The position numbers were made by a program, and so were the translations under genes. Source: Curtobacterium pusillum (GTDB lineage Bacteria > Actinomycetota > Actinomycetes > Actinomycetales > Microbacteriaceae). Taken from it: a DNA stretch of 64,000 nt. The notes under the pieces were generated by a model. It was not told the origin of the DNA, made no database searches, and was given only the letters and a program-made list of their open reading frames with translations. The DNA lies in the NCBI RefSeq assembly GCF_013359865.1, contig NZ_JABMCE010000059.1, positions 26,761 to 90,760 on the forward strand, given 5' to 3'. Below, in pieces: positions 1-9,025 of this stretch (its first letter is position 1; each line of letters opens with the position of its first letter).

Positions 1-81
1 CCGGGCGCTGCCTCGATGGGCACGCAGGCGCTGCTCCGTGCGGCGCTCGGCGCACTGCGCCCCGCCGGGGCCGGCCGGTGA
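1..81 (+). CDS. ruvA: RuvA, C-terminal end (partial)
   Basis: A reading frame enters from the left edge and runs 26 codons to a TGA that overlaps the GTG start of ruvB by 4 nt (GTGA). The tail contains [11 protein letters not shown], which fits the last helix of RuvA domain III, the part that contacts RuvB. RuvA binds four-way DNA junctions and loads RuvB. Only the C-terminus is visible, so the call rests on the short tail plus position directly before ruvB. Confidence 0.75.
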   Translation, partial: PGAASMGTQALLRAALGALRPAGAGR

Positions 82-1121
82 GCGGGATCACCGCCGCCAG
101 CGCCGAGTCGCAGGAGGAACTCGCGTTCGAGGGGGCGCTGCGTCCGAAGTCGCTCGACGAGTTCGTCGGACAGCGCAAGGTCCGCGGCCAGCTCGACCTG
201 CTCCTCAAGGCCGCGGCGCTGCAGGAGCGCACGCCCGACCACATCCTCATGGCCGGTCCTCCGGGCCTCGGCAAGACGACGCTCGCGATGATCGTGGCGC
301 ACGAGTCCGGTCGGCCCCTGCGGATGTCGAGCGGACCGGCTATCCAGCACGCCGGCGACCTCGCCGCCGTGCTCTCGTCCCTCGTCCCGGGCGAGGTCCT
401 GTTCATCGACGAGATCCACCGGATGGCGCGCTCGGCGGAGGAGATGCTCTACCTCGCGATGGAGGACTTCCGGATCGACGTGATGGTCGGCAAGGGTGCC
501 GGCGCGACGAGCATCCCGCTCGACCTCGCCCCGTTCACCCTCGTCGGCGCCACGACCCGGGCCGGCCTGCTCCCGAACCCGCTCCGCGACCGCTTCGGCT
601 TCACCGCGCACCTCGAGTTCTACGAGAAGGACGAGCTCGAACAGGTGCTCATCCGCGCGGCACACCTGCTCGAACTCGACATCGACCGTTCGGCGCTCCG
701 TGAGATCGCCGGTCGGTCCCGGGGGACACCGCGGATCGCGAACCGTCTGCTCCGGCGCGTCCGTGACTACGCGCTCGTGCACCGGACGACGGACGGCATG
801 GCCGCCGTGCAGGGGGCCCTCGACCTGTACGACGTCGACGAGCTCGGGCTCGACCGGCTCGACCGCGCCGTCGTCGAGACGATGCTGACGCGCTTCGACG
901 GCGGTCCGGTCGGCCTGAACACGCTGGCGGTGTCCGTCGGCGAGGAGTCGGAGACCATCGAGTCCGTCGTCGAACCGTTCCTCGTCCGGGTCGGCCTCGT
1001 CACCCGCAGCCCGCGCGGCCGGATCGCCACGCCCCAGGCCTGGCGGCACTTCGACATGACGCCCGGGCAGGCCGGCCTCGCGCAGCCCGGACTCTTCGAC
1101 GACGCGGACGACACCGACTGA
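78..1121 (+). CDS. ruvB: Holliday junction branch migration ATPase RuvB
   Basis: AAA+ motor that drives branch migration of Holliday junctions together with RuvA in the cytoplasm. Visible motifs are Walker A GPPGLGKT (residues 60-67), Walker B FIDEIH (109-114), sensor GATTRAG (157-163) and the arginine-finger region LRDRFG (169-174), followed by the winged-helix C-terminal domain with the GG(P/V)GL-type segment near 275. The length of 347 aa is normal. The GTG start overlaps the ruvA stop, so ruvA and ruvB are translationally coupled. The following gene, yajC, is 97 nt away and has its own ribosome-binding site. Confidence 0.97.
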   Translation: MSGITAASAESQEELAFEGALRPKSLDEFVGQRKVRGQLDLLLKAAALQERTPDHILMAGPPGLGKTTLAMIVAHESGRPLRMSSGPAIQHAGDLAAVLSSLVPGEVLFIDEIHRMARSAEEMLYLAMEDFRIDVMVGKGAGATSIPLDLAPFTLVGATTRAGLLPNPLRDRFGFTAHLEFYEKDELEQVLIRAAHLLELDIDRSALREIAGRSRGTPRIANRLLRRVRDYALVHRTTDGMAAVQGALDLYDVDELGLDRLDRAVVETMLTRFDGGPVGLNTLAVSVGEESETIESVVEPFLVRVGLVTRSPRGRIATPQAWRHFDMTPGQAGLAQPGLFDDADDTD

Positions 1122-1218
1122 GTCCGCCACCGCAGCAGTCCCGGTGACATGCCACGCACGAATGTGTGCCCTAGACTGCTACGGCCCGAAACCGAGCAAC
1201 CAGAGAAGGCATCGCATC

Positions 1219-1626
1219 ATGGGTCAAGAAGTCATCCTCATCGTCATCGTCGTGGCGTTCGCGGCCTTCATGTTCTACAACAGCCGGAAGCGCAAGAAGC
1301 AGCAGTCCGAACTCGCCACCAAGATGGTGCCGGGTGCGAAGGTGATGCTGTCCTTCGGTCTGTACGGCACGCTCCTGTCGGTCGACGACGAGAAGGTCAC
1401 CGCCGACGTCGAGATCGCGCCCGGGACGGTCGTCACCGTCCACCGCCAGACACTGTCGCGTGTCGTCGACGACACCGCGTCGGACATCCAGACCGCCACC
1501 ACGCCCGAGGACGAGCCGGCAGCACCGAAGCCCGTCGCCGAGCTCAACGGTGAGCCGATCTACGGTGAGCGCGTCGACTCGACCGACACCGACGCCGACG
1601 CGGCGAAGCGCAAGACCGAAGACTGA
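1219..1626 (+). CDS. yajC: Preprotein translocase subunit YajC
   Basis: Small inner-membrane partner of SecDF. One N-terminal membrane helix (about residues 4-20) is followed by a basic stretch NSRKRKKQQ, the conserved core around PGAKVMLSFGLYGTL, and an acidic tail of about 45 residues. Length is 135 aa. The ATG was chosen because an AGAGAAGG ribosome-binding site lies about 10 nt upstream; the frame stays open farther 5' but without family similarity. A -10-like TAGACT lies at 1172-1177. Followed by secD and secF, the usual actinobacterial order. Confidence 0.93.
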   Translation: MGQEVILIVIVVAFAAFMFYNSRKRKKQQSELATKMVPGAKVMLSFGLYGTLLSVDDEKVTADVEIAPGTVVTVHRQTLSRVVDDTASDIQTATTPEDEPAAPKPVAELNGEPIYGERVDSTDTDADAAKRKTED

Positions 1627-1713
1627 CACCTCGGCCGCCGGGTCCACCGACCCGGCGGCGACACCTGCCGCCGGTCTCCCGCCGTCGGTCCTGACAGAAA
1701 GACGAGACGACCG

Positions 1714-3465
1714 GTGGCACGATCGACACCCGTCAAGAAGGCGATCCGCTCGCTCACCTGGTTGGTGATCCTGATGGCGGTCCTCGCGGGGTTGAACACC
1801 GCCGCGTCGATCCTCGCCGGAACCGCCAAGGACGACAGCGGGAAGTGGTTCGAAGGGGCCAGCTGGGTCCCGGAACTCGCCCTCGACCTGCAGGGCGGCA
1901 CGCAGCTGACCCTCGCGGCCCAGAACACCGAGGGCGGCTCGGTGACGAGCGAGCAGCTCAACCAGGCCGTCAACATCATCCGTCAGCGCATCAACGCGAC
2001 GGGTGTGTCCGAGTCGCAGATCAACACCCAGGGGACGAACAACATCGTCGTCTCCATCCCGGGGAAGCCCGACAAGGCGACGATCGACCGCATCGAAGCG
2101 GCGGCGAAGCTGACGTTCCGGCCGGTCCTCTACACCGAGGCCGCCACGAACACCTCCGTCGGTGACAAGGGCTCCTCGTCGGCCTCGCCCACGCCGTACT
2201 CGCCGCCGGCGTCCCTCGCGGCGACGCCGAGCGCGAAGCCGACGAACGCCAGTGACCTCAACTGGGTGACGCCGAAGCTGCAGGACCTGTACACGAACTA
2301 CAACTGCTCCGCGCCGGACGACGTCACGTCGGCTCCGGACGACGAGCCCCTCGTCACGTGCGACCAGGACGGCGCCGCGAAGTACATCCTGGGTCCGGTC
2401 GAGGTCTCGGGTTCGAACATCAGCAACGCGACGTCGGGTCTCGCGACCGACTCGCAGGGCTCGTCGACGGGCCAGTGGGCGGTCAACCTGACCTTCGACG
2501 GCACCGGCACGAAGGAGTTCCGCACCGTCACGAACCGCCTCGTCTCGCTGACGCAGCCGCAGAACCAGTTCGCGATCGTCCTCGACGGCTCGGTCATCAC
2601 CGCGCCGACCACGAACTCGGCGATCACGAACGGCAAGGCCCAGATCACCGGTTCCTTCACGGCCGAGTCCGCGAAGACCCTCGCCGACCAGCTGAAGTAC
2701 GGCGCCCTGCCGATCAACTTCCAGGTGCAGTCGAACGAGAACATCTCCGCGACCCTGGGCACGGCGCAGCTCGTCGGTGGTCTCGTCGCCGGTCTGATCG
2801 GCCTCATCCTGGTGATCATCTACTCGGTGATCCAGTACCGGGCACTCGCGTTCGTGACCGTCCTGTCGCTGGGTGTCGCCGCGGCGCTGACCTACCTCGT
2901 GATCGCGATCATGTCGTGGCGCGTCGACTACCGATTGTCACTGGCGGGCGTCGCGGGTCTGATCGTCGCGATCGGCATCACGGCGGACTCGTTCATCGTG
3001 TACTTCGAACGCATCAGGGACGAACTCCGCGAGGGCCGCGGGCTGGAGAGCGCCGTGGAAGCCGGGTGGAAGCGCGCACTGCGCACGATCCTGGCCTCGG
3101 ACTCGATCAACTTCCTCGCCGCCGTCGTGCTCTACATCCTCGCGGTGAGCGACGTGAAGGGCTTCGCGTTCACGTTGCTCCTCACGACCCTGATCGACGT
3201 CGTGGTGGTCGTGATGTTCACGCACCCGATGATGCAGCTCATCGCCCGCAGCCGGTTCTTCGGTGAGGGCCACAGGTTCAGCGGGCTCGATCCGTCCGCC
3301 CTCGGTGCCGTCTACCGCGGTCGGGCGCAGTTCCGTGCTCCCGTGGTCGACGGCAAGCGTCAGCGCAGTGCGGGTGAGGCGCAGCGCCGACAGACGATCG
3401 CGGAGCGGAAGGCCCAGCAGGCCTCCGGCGAGAACGGCACCACGCCGGACGGGAAGGACGACTGA
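1714..3465 (+). CDS. secD: Protein translocase subunit SecD
   Basis: Proton-driven component that helps pull exported proteins through SecYEG. An N-terminal membrane helix (about 14-34) precedes the conserved DLQGG motif (58-62), a large extracytoplasmic domain with a Ser/Pro/Ala-rich insertion around 150-175, and a block of five membrane helices in roughly 350-515. The C-terminal 70 residues are basic and cytoplasmic. Start is GTG, with an AGAAAGACGAGA purine stretch upstream. The 583 aa length is typical of actinobacterial SecD. The stop overlaps the secF start by 1 nt. Confidence 0.96.
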   Translation: MARSTPVKKAIRSLTWLVILMAVLAGLNTAASILAGTAKDDSGKWFEGASWVPELALDLQGGTQLTLAAQNTEGGSVTSEQLNQAVNIIRQRINATGVSESQINTQGTNNIVVSIPGKPDKATIDRIEAAAKLTFRPVLYTEAATNTSVGDKGSSSASPTPYSPPASLAATPSAKPTNASDLNWVTPKLQDLYTNYNCSAPDDVTSAPDDEPLVTCDQDGAAKYILGPVEVSGSNISNATSGLATDSQGSSTGQWAVNLTFDGTGTKEFRTVTNRLVSLTQPQNQFAIVLDGSVITAPTTNSAITNGKAQITGSFTAESAKTLADQLKYGALPINFQVQSNENISATLGTAQLVGGLVAGLIGLILVIIYSVIQYRALAFVTVLSLGVAAALTYLVIAIMSWRVDYRLSLAGVAGLIVAIGITADSFIVYFERIRDELREGRGLESAVEAGWKRALRTILASDSINFLAAVVLYILAVSDVKGFAFTLLLTTLIDVVVVVMFTHPMMQLIARSRFFGEGHRFSGLDPSALGAVYRGRAQFRAPVVDGKRQRSAGEAQRRQTIAERKAQQASGENGTTPDGKDD

Positions 3466-4472
3466 TGGCCAGCTTCAGCCAGTTCGGCAGCGACCTCTAC
3501 ACGGGCAAGCGCTCGTACGACATCGTCGGCCGCCGCAAGACGTGGTACATCATCGCGATCATCGCGATCGTGATCTCACTGGCGGTGCCGTGGCTCCGCG
3601 GTGGGTACCAGCTCGGCATCGAGTTCACCGGCGGTTCGGAGTTCACGCTCTCCGACGTGAAGAACCTCGACCAGAACCTCGCGACCGAGACCGTCGAGTC
3701 GATCGTCCCCGAGGGCGTCCCGCGCGTCTCGCAGCTCGGCACGCACGGCATCCGCGTGCAGACCGGTCAGCTCACCGACCGTGAGACCACCGATGTCCAG
3801 GACGCCCTGGCGAAGGCGTACGACGTGCCGGACAGCCAGGTCGCGGCGACGTTCATCGGTGCCACCTGGGGCGCGGACGTGCTCGCTCAGGCGATCCGGG
3901 GCCTCGTGATCTTCCTCGCCCTCGCGGCGGTGTTCATGGCGCTGTACTTCCGCACCTGGAAGATGTCGGTGTCCGCGATGGTGGCACTCGTCCACGACCT
4001 GCTGATCACGGCCGGCGTGTACGGCATCGTCGGGCTCGAGGTCACGCCGGCGGCCGTCATCGGCTTCCTGACGATCCTCGGCTACTCGCTGTACGACACC
4101 GTCGTGGTCTTCGACAAGGTGCGCGAGAACACGAGCCAGGAGTCGCACCGCACCTTCGTGCAGTCGGTCAACCTCGCGGTGAACCAGACGCTCGTCCGGT
4201 CGATCAACACCTCGGTGGTCGCGCTCCTGCCCGTCGCGGCGATCCTCTTCATCGGGTCGTACGTCCTCGGCGCGGGCACGCTCCGCGACATCTCGCTCGC
4301 ACTGTTCATCGGCATCATCGTCGGCACCTACTCGACGATCTTCATCGCGTCGCCGATGTACGCGCACCTCCGTGAGAACGAGCCCAAGGTGAAGCAGGCC
4401 GACGCGAAGAAGCAGGCCGCCGCTGCCAAGCGCCAGCGCCAGCGTGAGGTCGACGCGGCGGCGGAGGCCTGA
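3465..4472 (+). CDS. secF: Protein translocase subunit SecF
   Basis: Partner of SecD in the SecDF export-assisting complex. TM1 is at about 28-46, followed by the signature GIEFTGGSEF (51-60), a periplasmic-type domain and five further helices, with the conserved YDTVVVFDKVREN segment between helices. The C-terminal 40 residues are Lys/Ala/Arg-rich. The ATG shares one base with the secD TGA, and the stop shares one base with the next ATG, so secD, secF and the rhodanese gene form a tightly coupled operon. Confidence 0.96.
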   Translation: MASFSQFGSDLYTGKRSYDIVGRRKTWYIIAIIAIVISLAVPWLRGGYQLGIEFTGGSEFTLSDVKNLDQNLATETVESIVPEGVPRVSQLGTHGIRVQTGQLTDRETTDVQDALAKAYDVPDSQVAATFIGATWGADVLAQAIRGLVIFLALAAVFMALYFRTWKMSVSAMVALVHDLLITAGVYGIVGLEVTPAAVIGFLTILGYSLYDTVVVFDKVRENTSQESHRTFVQSVNLAVNQTLVRSINTSVVALLPVAAILFIGSYVLGAGTLRDISLALFIGIIVGTYSTIFIASPMYAHLRENEPKVKQADAKKQAAAAKRQRQREVDAAAEA

Positions 4473-4819
4473 TGTCGGCCGAGATCCAGGAGATCGACGT
4501 CGCCGAGGCACGTCGACGCATCGACGAGGGTTCTCGCCTGTTCGACGTGCGCGAGCCGGGGGAGTGGGACGAGGTCCACGCGCCGCAGGCGACGCTCGTC
4601 CCGATGTCCGAACTGGTGGCGCGGTGGAAGGAGATCGACGGCGGCGACGAGCCGGCGATCATCGTCTGCCACTCGGGTGGTCGTTCGGCCCGGGTCGTCG
4701 CCGCGCTCGAGCAGTCCGGCGTCCCGGCAGTGAACCTCGCCGGCGGCATGGTCGCCTGGGAGCGCGCGGGCGCCCCGGTGGTGCGCGACGCCCAGGGCGA
4801 ACCCCGTCACGAGCACTGA
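4472..4819 (+). CDS. Rhodanese-like sulfurtransferase domain protein
   Basis: Single-domain rhodanese of 115 aa. The active-site loop CHSGGRS carries the catalytic cysteine at residue 66, and the N-terminal RLFDVREPGEWDEVHAP segment is typical of the fold. Single-domain proteins of this kind move sulfane sulfur between small thiols or protein carriers in the cytosol; the natural substrate cannot be read from sequence. The start overlaps the secF stop by 1 nt. In many actinobacteria the secF-relA gap carries apt; here this gene occupies the position. Confidence 0.9.
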   Translation: MSAEIQEIDVAEARRRIDEGSRLFDVREPGEWDEVHAPQATLVPMSELVARWKEIDGGDEPAIIVCHSGGRSARVVAALEQSGVPAVNLAGGMVAWERAGAPVVRDAQGEPRHEH

Positions 4820-4876
4820 CCGGACGCGCGTAGTCTTGTCGGATCGAGCTCGGACCGAGTCCCTGGGAGGCGCAGC

Positions 4877-7210
4877 ATGACGGACACACGTGAGTCCACG
4901 CCCCAGGACGCGAACGCGCCGAGCCGTCCCGGCTCCGCCCCGCGGCCGTCGAGCCCGATCGGCCCGAACACGACCGGCAACCTCGGCTCGCTCCGGTCCC
5001 TGCTGCCGCGCCTGTTCTCGCGCGCCCAGCCGGCCGGTGCCGTCGACACCCTGATCCGCACGGTCCGCTCGCACCACCCGAAGGCGGACGTGACGCTCAT
5101 CGAGCGCGCGTACTCGGTCGCGGAGCGTGCCCACGACGGGCAGAAGCGCAAGTCCGGCGAGCCGTACATCACGCACCCGGTCGCCGTCGCGCAGATCCTG
5201 GCGGACCTCGGCATCGGCCCGATCACGATCGCTGCCGCGCTCCTGCACGACACCGTCGAGGACACCGACTACCAGCTCGACCAGCTGCGCGAGGACTTCG
5301 GCGACGAGATCGCCATGCTCGTCGACGGCGTCACGAAGCTCGACAAGGTCAAGTACGGCGACAGCGCCCAGGCCGAGACCGTCCGCAAGATGGTCATCGC
5401 GATGTCGAAGGACATCCGCGTCCTGGTCATCAAGCTCGCCGACCGGTTGCACAACGCCCGCACGTGGGGCTTCGTCGAGTCGACCTCCGCCACGCGCAAG
5501 GCGAAGGAGACGCTCGAGATCTACGCGCCGCTCGCGCACCGGCTCGGCATCCAGATGATCAAGCTGGAGCTCGAGGACCTCTCGTTCGCGGTGCTGCACC
5601 CGAAGCTGTACGTCGAGATCGACAGCCTCGTGAAGGAGCGCCAGCCGAAGCGCGAGCAGTTCGTGCAGAACGTCATCGGCACCCTCAAGAAGGACCTCAA
5701 GGCGGCGAAGGTCCGCGGCGAGGTCATGGGCCGGCCCAAGCAGTACTACTCGATCTACCAGAAGATGATCGTGCGCGGGCGCGAGTTCGACGAGATCTAC
5801 GACCTGGTCGGCATCCGCGTCCTCGTCCCGACCGTCCGCGACTGCTACGCGATGCTCGGATCCGTGCACGCCCGGTGGACGCCGCTGCCCGGTCGCTTCA
5901 AGGACTACATCGCCACCCCGAAGTTCAACCTCTACCAGTCGCTGCACACCACGGTCCTCGGGCCGCAGGGTCGCGCGGTGGAGATCCAGATCCGCACGCA
6001 CGAGATGCACCAGCGGGCCGAGTTCGGTGTGGCCGCGCACTGGAAGTACAAGCAGCGCGCCGCCGGTCGCGACGTCGACACCTCGTCGGCGACTGACCAG
6101 GACATGGCCTGGCTCGCGCACATCACCGACTGGCAGGCCGAGACCAGCGACCCCGGCGAGTTCCTCGACTCGCTCCGGTACGAGATCGGCGCCAAGGAGA
6201 CCTACGTCTTCACGCCGCAGGGCAAGGTCATCGGCCTGCCCTCCGGCGCGACCCCGGTGGACTTCGCCTACGCCGTGCACACCGAGATCGGGCACCGCAC
6301 CATGGGTGCGAAGGTGAACGGTCGCCTGGTGCCCCTCGAGAGCCAGCTCTCCAGCGGTGACGTGGTCGAGATCTTCACGTCGAAGAACCCCGATTCCGGG
6401 CCCAGCCAGGACTGGCTGACGTTCGTCCGGAGCCCGCGCGCCCGGAACAAGATCAAGCAGTGGTTCACCAAGGAGCGCCGCGAAGAGGCCATCGAGCAGG
6501 GCCGAGACGCGATCGCGCGTGCGATGCGGAAGCAGAACCTGCCGCTCCAGCGCATCATGAGCCAGGACTCCATCTCCGAGGTGGCGTCGTCGATGCGGTA
6601 CGACGACGTGTCGGCGCTGTACGCCGCCATCGGCGAGGGCCACGTCTCGACACAGTCCGTGATCGAGAAGGTGCTCGGGAACGTCCAGACCGAGACGGAG
6701 ACCGAGGAGCCGGAACTGACGTTCCCGCGCCAGGTCACCAGCCGGCAGCTGCGCAACAGCGACAGCGGCGTCCTGGTCCGCGGCGCGCCGGACATCCTCG
6801 TGAAGCTCGCGAAGTGCTGCACACCCGTGCCGGGGGACCAGATCGTCGGGTTCATCACCCGCGGTCAGGGCGTCTCCGTCCACCAGGCCTCGTGCACGAA
6901 CGTGAAGTCGCTCATGAACGAGCCCGACCGCATGATCGAGGTCGAGTGGGCCCCGTCGTCGAAGTCGGTGTTCCTCGTCCAGATCCAGATCGAGGCCCTC
7001 GATCGATCCGGGCTCCTCAGCGACGTCACCCGCGTGCTGACCGACCACCACGTCAACATCCTGTCGGCGACGGTCTCGACGTCGTCCGATCGCCTGGCGC
7101 TCAGCCGCTTCGTGTTCGAGATGGGCGACACGACCCACCTCGACCGGGTGCTCAACGCCGTACGGCGGATCGACGCCGTCTACGACGTGTACCGCGTCAG
7201 CGCGGGCTGA
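4877..7210 (+). CDS. relA: Bifunctional (p)ppGpp synthetase/hydrolase (Rel/RSH)
   Basis: Makes and degrades the stringent-response alarmone. Domains in order: disordered Pro/Ser-rich N-terminus (1-55), HD hydrolase (about 60-210, with His100 and the His124-Asp125 pair in LLHDTVEDT), synthetase (about 285-400, starting RPKQYYSIYQKM), TGS (about 440-505), a zinc-finger-like KCCTPVPGD segment, and a C-terminal ACT domain (about 700-775). The intact HD and synthetase motifs indicate both activities. Length 777 aa. ATG preceded by GGGAGG at 8 nt. Its last 14 nt overlap the convergent gene downstream. Confidence 0.96.
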   Translation: MTDTRESTPQDANAPSRPGSAPRPSSPIGPNTTGNLGSLRSLLPRLFSRAQPAGAVDTLIRTVRSHHPKADVTLIERAYSVAERAHDGQKRKSGEPYITHPVAVAQILADLGIGPITIAAALLHDTVEDTDYQLDQLREDFGDEIAMLVDGVTKLDKVKYGDSAQAETVRKMVIAMSKDIRVLVIKLADRLHNARTWGFVESTSATRKAKETLEIYAPLAHRLGIQMIKLELEDLSFAVLHPKLYVEIDSLVKERQPKREQFVQNVIGTLKKDLKAAKVRGEVMGRPKQYYSIYQKMIVRGREFDEIYDLVGIRVLVPTVRDCYAMLGSVHARWTPLPGRFKDYIATPKFNLYQSLHTTVLGPQGRAVEIQIRTHEMHQRAEFGVAAHWKYKQRAAGRDVDTSSATDQDMAWLAHITDWQAETSDPGEFLDSLRYEIGAKETYVFTPQGKVIGLPSGATPVDFAYAVHTEIGHRTMGAKVNGRLVPLESQLSSGDVVEIFTSKNPDSGPSQDWLTFVRSPRARNKIKQWFTKERREEAIEQGRDAIARAMRKQNLPLQRIMSQDSISEVASSMRYDDVSALYAAIGEGHVSTQSVIEKVLGNVQTETETEEPELTFPRQVTSRQLRNSDSGVLVRGAPDILVKLAKCCTPVPGDQIVGFITRGQGVSVHQASCTNVKSLMNEPDRMIEVEWAPSSKSVFLVQIQIEALDRSGLLSDVTRVLTDHHVNILSATVSTSSDRLALSRFVFEMGDTTHLDRVLNAVRRIDAVYDVYRVSAG

Positions 7211-7775
7211 CCGGCTCGGGGCCCCGCAGCGCACGGAGCCGACGTTCGGCCTGCCGGACCATCGGGATCGTCCCGAGGGACCCCAGACTCGCCCGGAGCT
7301 CGTGGACGGTCACGGCGCCGATCGCCAGGAGCCCCTCGACCGCGGACGACTCCGCACGACCGAACGTCCCGTCGCCGCCGACCGGGCTGCGCAGGAGGTC
7401 GACCGCCGTCCGCAACGGCGTCGTCACACCGAGGCCGCCCAGCCGCAGCGCGTCACCGTCCGCGATGACGACCTCGCGAAGACGCACCCCGGCGTCCACG
7501 TGCACGCGGACCTGCGGCGGGATGCACGCCTCGAGCGGCGACGGCGGACGCGACACCGCACCCCAGATCCAGGCGGCGGTCCGGGTGCACGCGATGAGCC
7601 GCGGGTCACGCAGGCTCCAGGCCACGGCTGCTGCTCGCAGCGACGCGGTCTGAGGTTCCGCGGGGGAGGCCCAGCACGGTCCGACGGCGACGAGCTCCCC
7701 GGCCAGCACGGCGGCGCGCAGCTCGGACTCCGGCCAGTCGTCGCTGGTCACGAGTCGCGTTCGGGGCACCCGCAC
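7197..7775 (-). CDS. Hypothetical protein, AbiEi antitoxin-like
   Basis: A 192-aa protein whose layout (N-terminal winged-helix-like stretch, a central segment with RTAAWIWGAV, and RVHV..GVRLREVVI) resembles the many actinobacterial proteins loosely annotated as AbiEi-family antitoxin domain proteins. No partner toxin (AbiEii nucleotidyltransferase) is nearby, so a toxin-antitoxin role is not supported. The gene converges on relA and overlaps its 3' end by 14 nt. A CAGGAT hexamer lies exactly 6 nt before a second GTG at 7769, so a leaderless start there (190 aa) is an alternative. Confidence 0.6.
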   Translation of the reverse strand: MRVPRTRLVTSDDWPESELRAAVLAGELVAVGPCWASPAEPQTASLRAAAVAWSLRDPRLIACTRTAAWIWGAVSRPPSPLEACIPPQVRVHVDAGVRLREVVIADGDALRLGGLGVTTPLRTAVDLLRSPVGGDGTFGRAESSAVEGLLAIGAVTVHELRASLGSLGTIPMVRQAERRLRALRGPEPVSPR

Positions 7776-7861
7776 ATCCTGCCGGACGGCGGGCGCGCCG
7801 CGTCACCCCTGTGGACAGCGCGGGCAGCACTCCGCCGGCCCTGCGTCACCGACGACGGTCT

Positions 7862-7893
7862 GGAGGCGCGGTGCGGGCCGGCACCGTGCCTCC
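7862..7893. repeat. GGAGGCGCGG-family palindrome, copy 1
   Basis: Inverted repeat with 13-bp arms (one G-T wobble) and a 6-nt loop. It lies in the gap between the AbiEi-like gene and the stop of the ROK gene. The arm GGAGGCGCGGTGC is shared with the other copies listed in this window. It could act as a transcription terminator hairpin, but there is no U-tract. Confidence 0.85.
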
Positions 7894-7970
7894 CGTCCGG
7901 CCGTGGTCGCGTCCGGTGCCGCACCCGCGTTCCGGGCTCAGCGACACGAACCGCGCCGCGCCGCGCCGCG

Positions 7971-8933
7971 TCAGCGCAGCACGTCCGCGCGGTGTACGAG
8001 GGCAGCCGCGCCGATGAGCGGCCCGTCCTGCGACAGCCCCGTCGGCACGATGCGCACCTTCGTCACGAAGCCGAACTCGACACGCTCCGCCACCGCCTGG
8101 CGCGCGTACTCGAACAGGTCCGGCGTCACGTGGGAGAACCCGCCGCCGATCGCCACGACCTCGAGGTCGACCAGGCTCGTCGCCGCGGCGATCGCCTGCC
8201 CGAGGGCCCGACCGCTCCGCTTGACCGCCGCGACCGCGATCTCGTCGCCGGCCGCGTACGCTGCCGAGAGCTCCTCGCCGGTGGTCCCGGCGAAGCCCTG
8301 ACGCCGAGCCCATGCGACGGTCTTCGGGCCGCTGGCGATCGCCTCGAGGCAGCCGGTTCCGCCGCACGCGCACGGGTCGTCGAAGCCGCCGCACTCCACG
8401 TGCCCGATGTGTCCGGCGTTGCCGGTGGGCCCGCTGACGGTGCGGCCGTGCAGGATGAGGCCACCGCCCACGCCCGTCGAGACGATCATGCCCATGACGT
8501 GCTCGGAACCCTGCGCGGCGCCGACCCAGTGCTCGGCGAGGGTGATCGCGAGGCCGTCCATGCGGAGGGTCACGGGGACGCCGGGCACGTGCGCGGCGAC
8601 ACGCTCGCGGAGCGGGTAGTCGCGCCACACCGGCATGTTCAGGGGGGAGACGAGCCCGTGCTCCTCGTCGACGGGGCCGGCGGAGCCGACGCCGACGCCG
8701 ACGAGCATCGCGTCCGCGGGGAGCGCCGCGAGGGCTGCGGTGACGACCTCGTCGACGGCGGCCTGCAGTTCGTCGGAGGTGCGCTGCGGCCCGGTCGGGC
8801 TGCGGAAGCGCGTGCCCGGCAGGACGGTGCCCTCGTCGGTGACGAGCGCCGCTTCGACCTTCGTGCCGCCCAGGTCGACGGCGAGGGCGAGCCCGGTGGT
8901 GGCTGCGGTGGACTGCGGTGCGGTGGTGGGCAT
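7971..8933 (-). CDS. ROK family sugar kinase (glucokinase-like)
   Basis: Cytoplasmic sugar kinase of 320 aa. The N-terminal phosphate loop DLGGTKVE (20-27), a GHIGH segment followed by a Cys-rich zinc motif ending CGGTGCLEA (about 180-205), and no N-terminal helix-turn-helix show a ROK kinase rather than a ROK repressor. Family members phosphorylate glucose, mannose, N-acetylglucosamine or allose; the sugar cannot be fixed from sequence. A purine run GGAGCGAG lies next to the ATG. The gene upstream on the same strand is deoC. Confidence 0.9.
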   Translation of the reverse strand: MPTTAPQSTAATTGLALAVDLGGTKVEAALVTDEGTVLPGTRFRSPTGPQRTSDELQAAVDEVVTAALAALPADAMLVGVGVGSAGPVDEEHGLVSPLNMPVWRDYPLRERVAAHVPGVPVTLRMDGLAITLAEHWVGAAQGSEHVMGMIVSTGVGGGLILHGRTVSGPTGNAGHIGHVECGGFDDPCACGGTGCLEAIASGPKTVAWARRQGFAGTTGEELSAAYAAGDEIAVAAVKRSGRALGQAIAAATSLVDLEVVAIGGGFSHVTPDLFEYARQAVAERVEFGFVTKVRIVPTGLSQDGPLIGAAALVHRADVLR

Positions 8934-8954
8934 GCTCGCTCCGATGCGGCGGTC

Positions 8955-8995
8955 TGGAGGCGCGGTGCGGGTCCCGGACGCGACGTCGCGTCCGG
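8955..8995. repeat. Half copy of GGAGGCGCGG element followed by a 22-bp perfect palindrome
   Basis: The left arm TGGAGGCGCGGTGCGGG is present without its usual right arm. Directly after it lies a perfect 22-bp palindrome (8974-8995, centre GACGTC). It sits between the deoC stop and the ROK start, so it probably forms a hairpin after deoC. Confidence 0.8.
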
Positions 8996-9025
8996 CAGGC
9001 GCCGGCCCCGTGGCGGTGGGTCGGG

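Noticed and set aside
4860..4876. Repeat-family origin of the relA ribosome-binding site (GGGAGGCGCAGC)
   Set aside because: Only the first nine bases match and there is no GCGG continuation; a normal Shine-Dalgarno explains it.
4328..7234. A 968-codon open frame antisense to secF, the rhodanese gene and relA
   Set aside because: It lies opposite well-supported genes, has His/Arg/Asp-rich composition typical of the complement of high-GC coding DNA, and shows no domain motifs.
7197..7775. Functional AbiE toxin-antitoxin system
   Set aside because: No AbiEii nucleotidyltransferase partner is present on either side.
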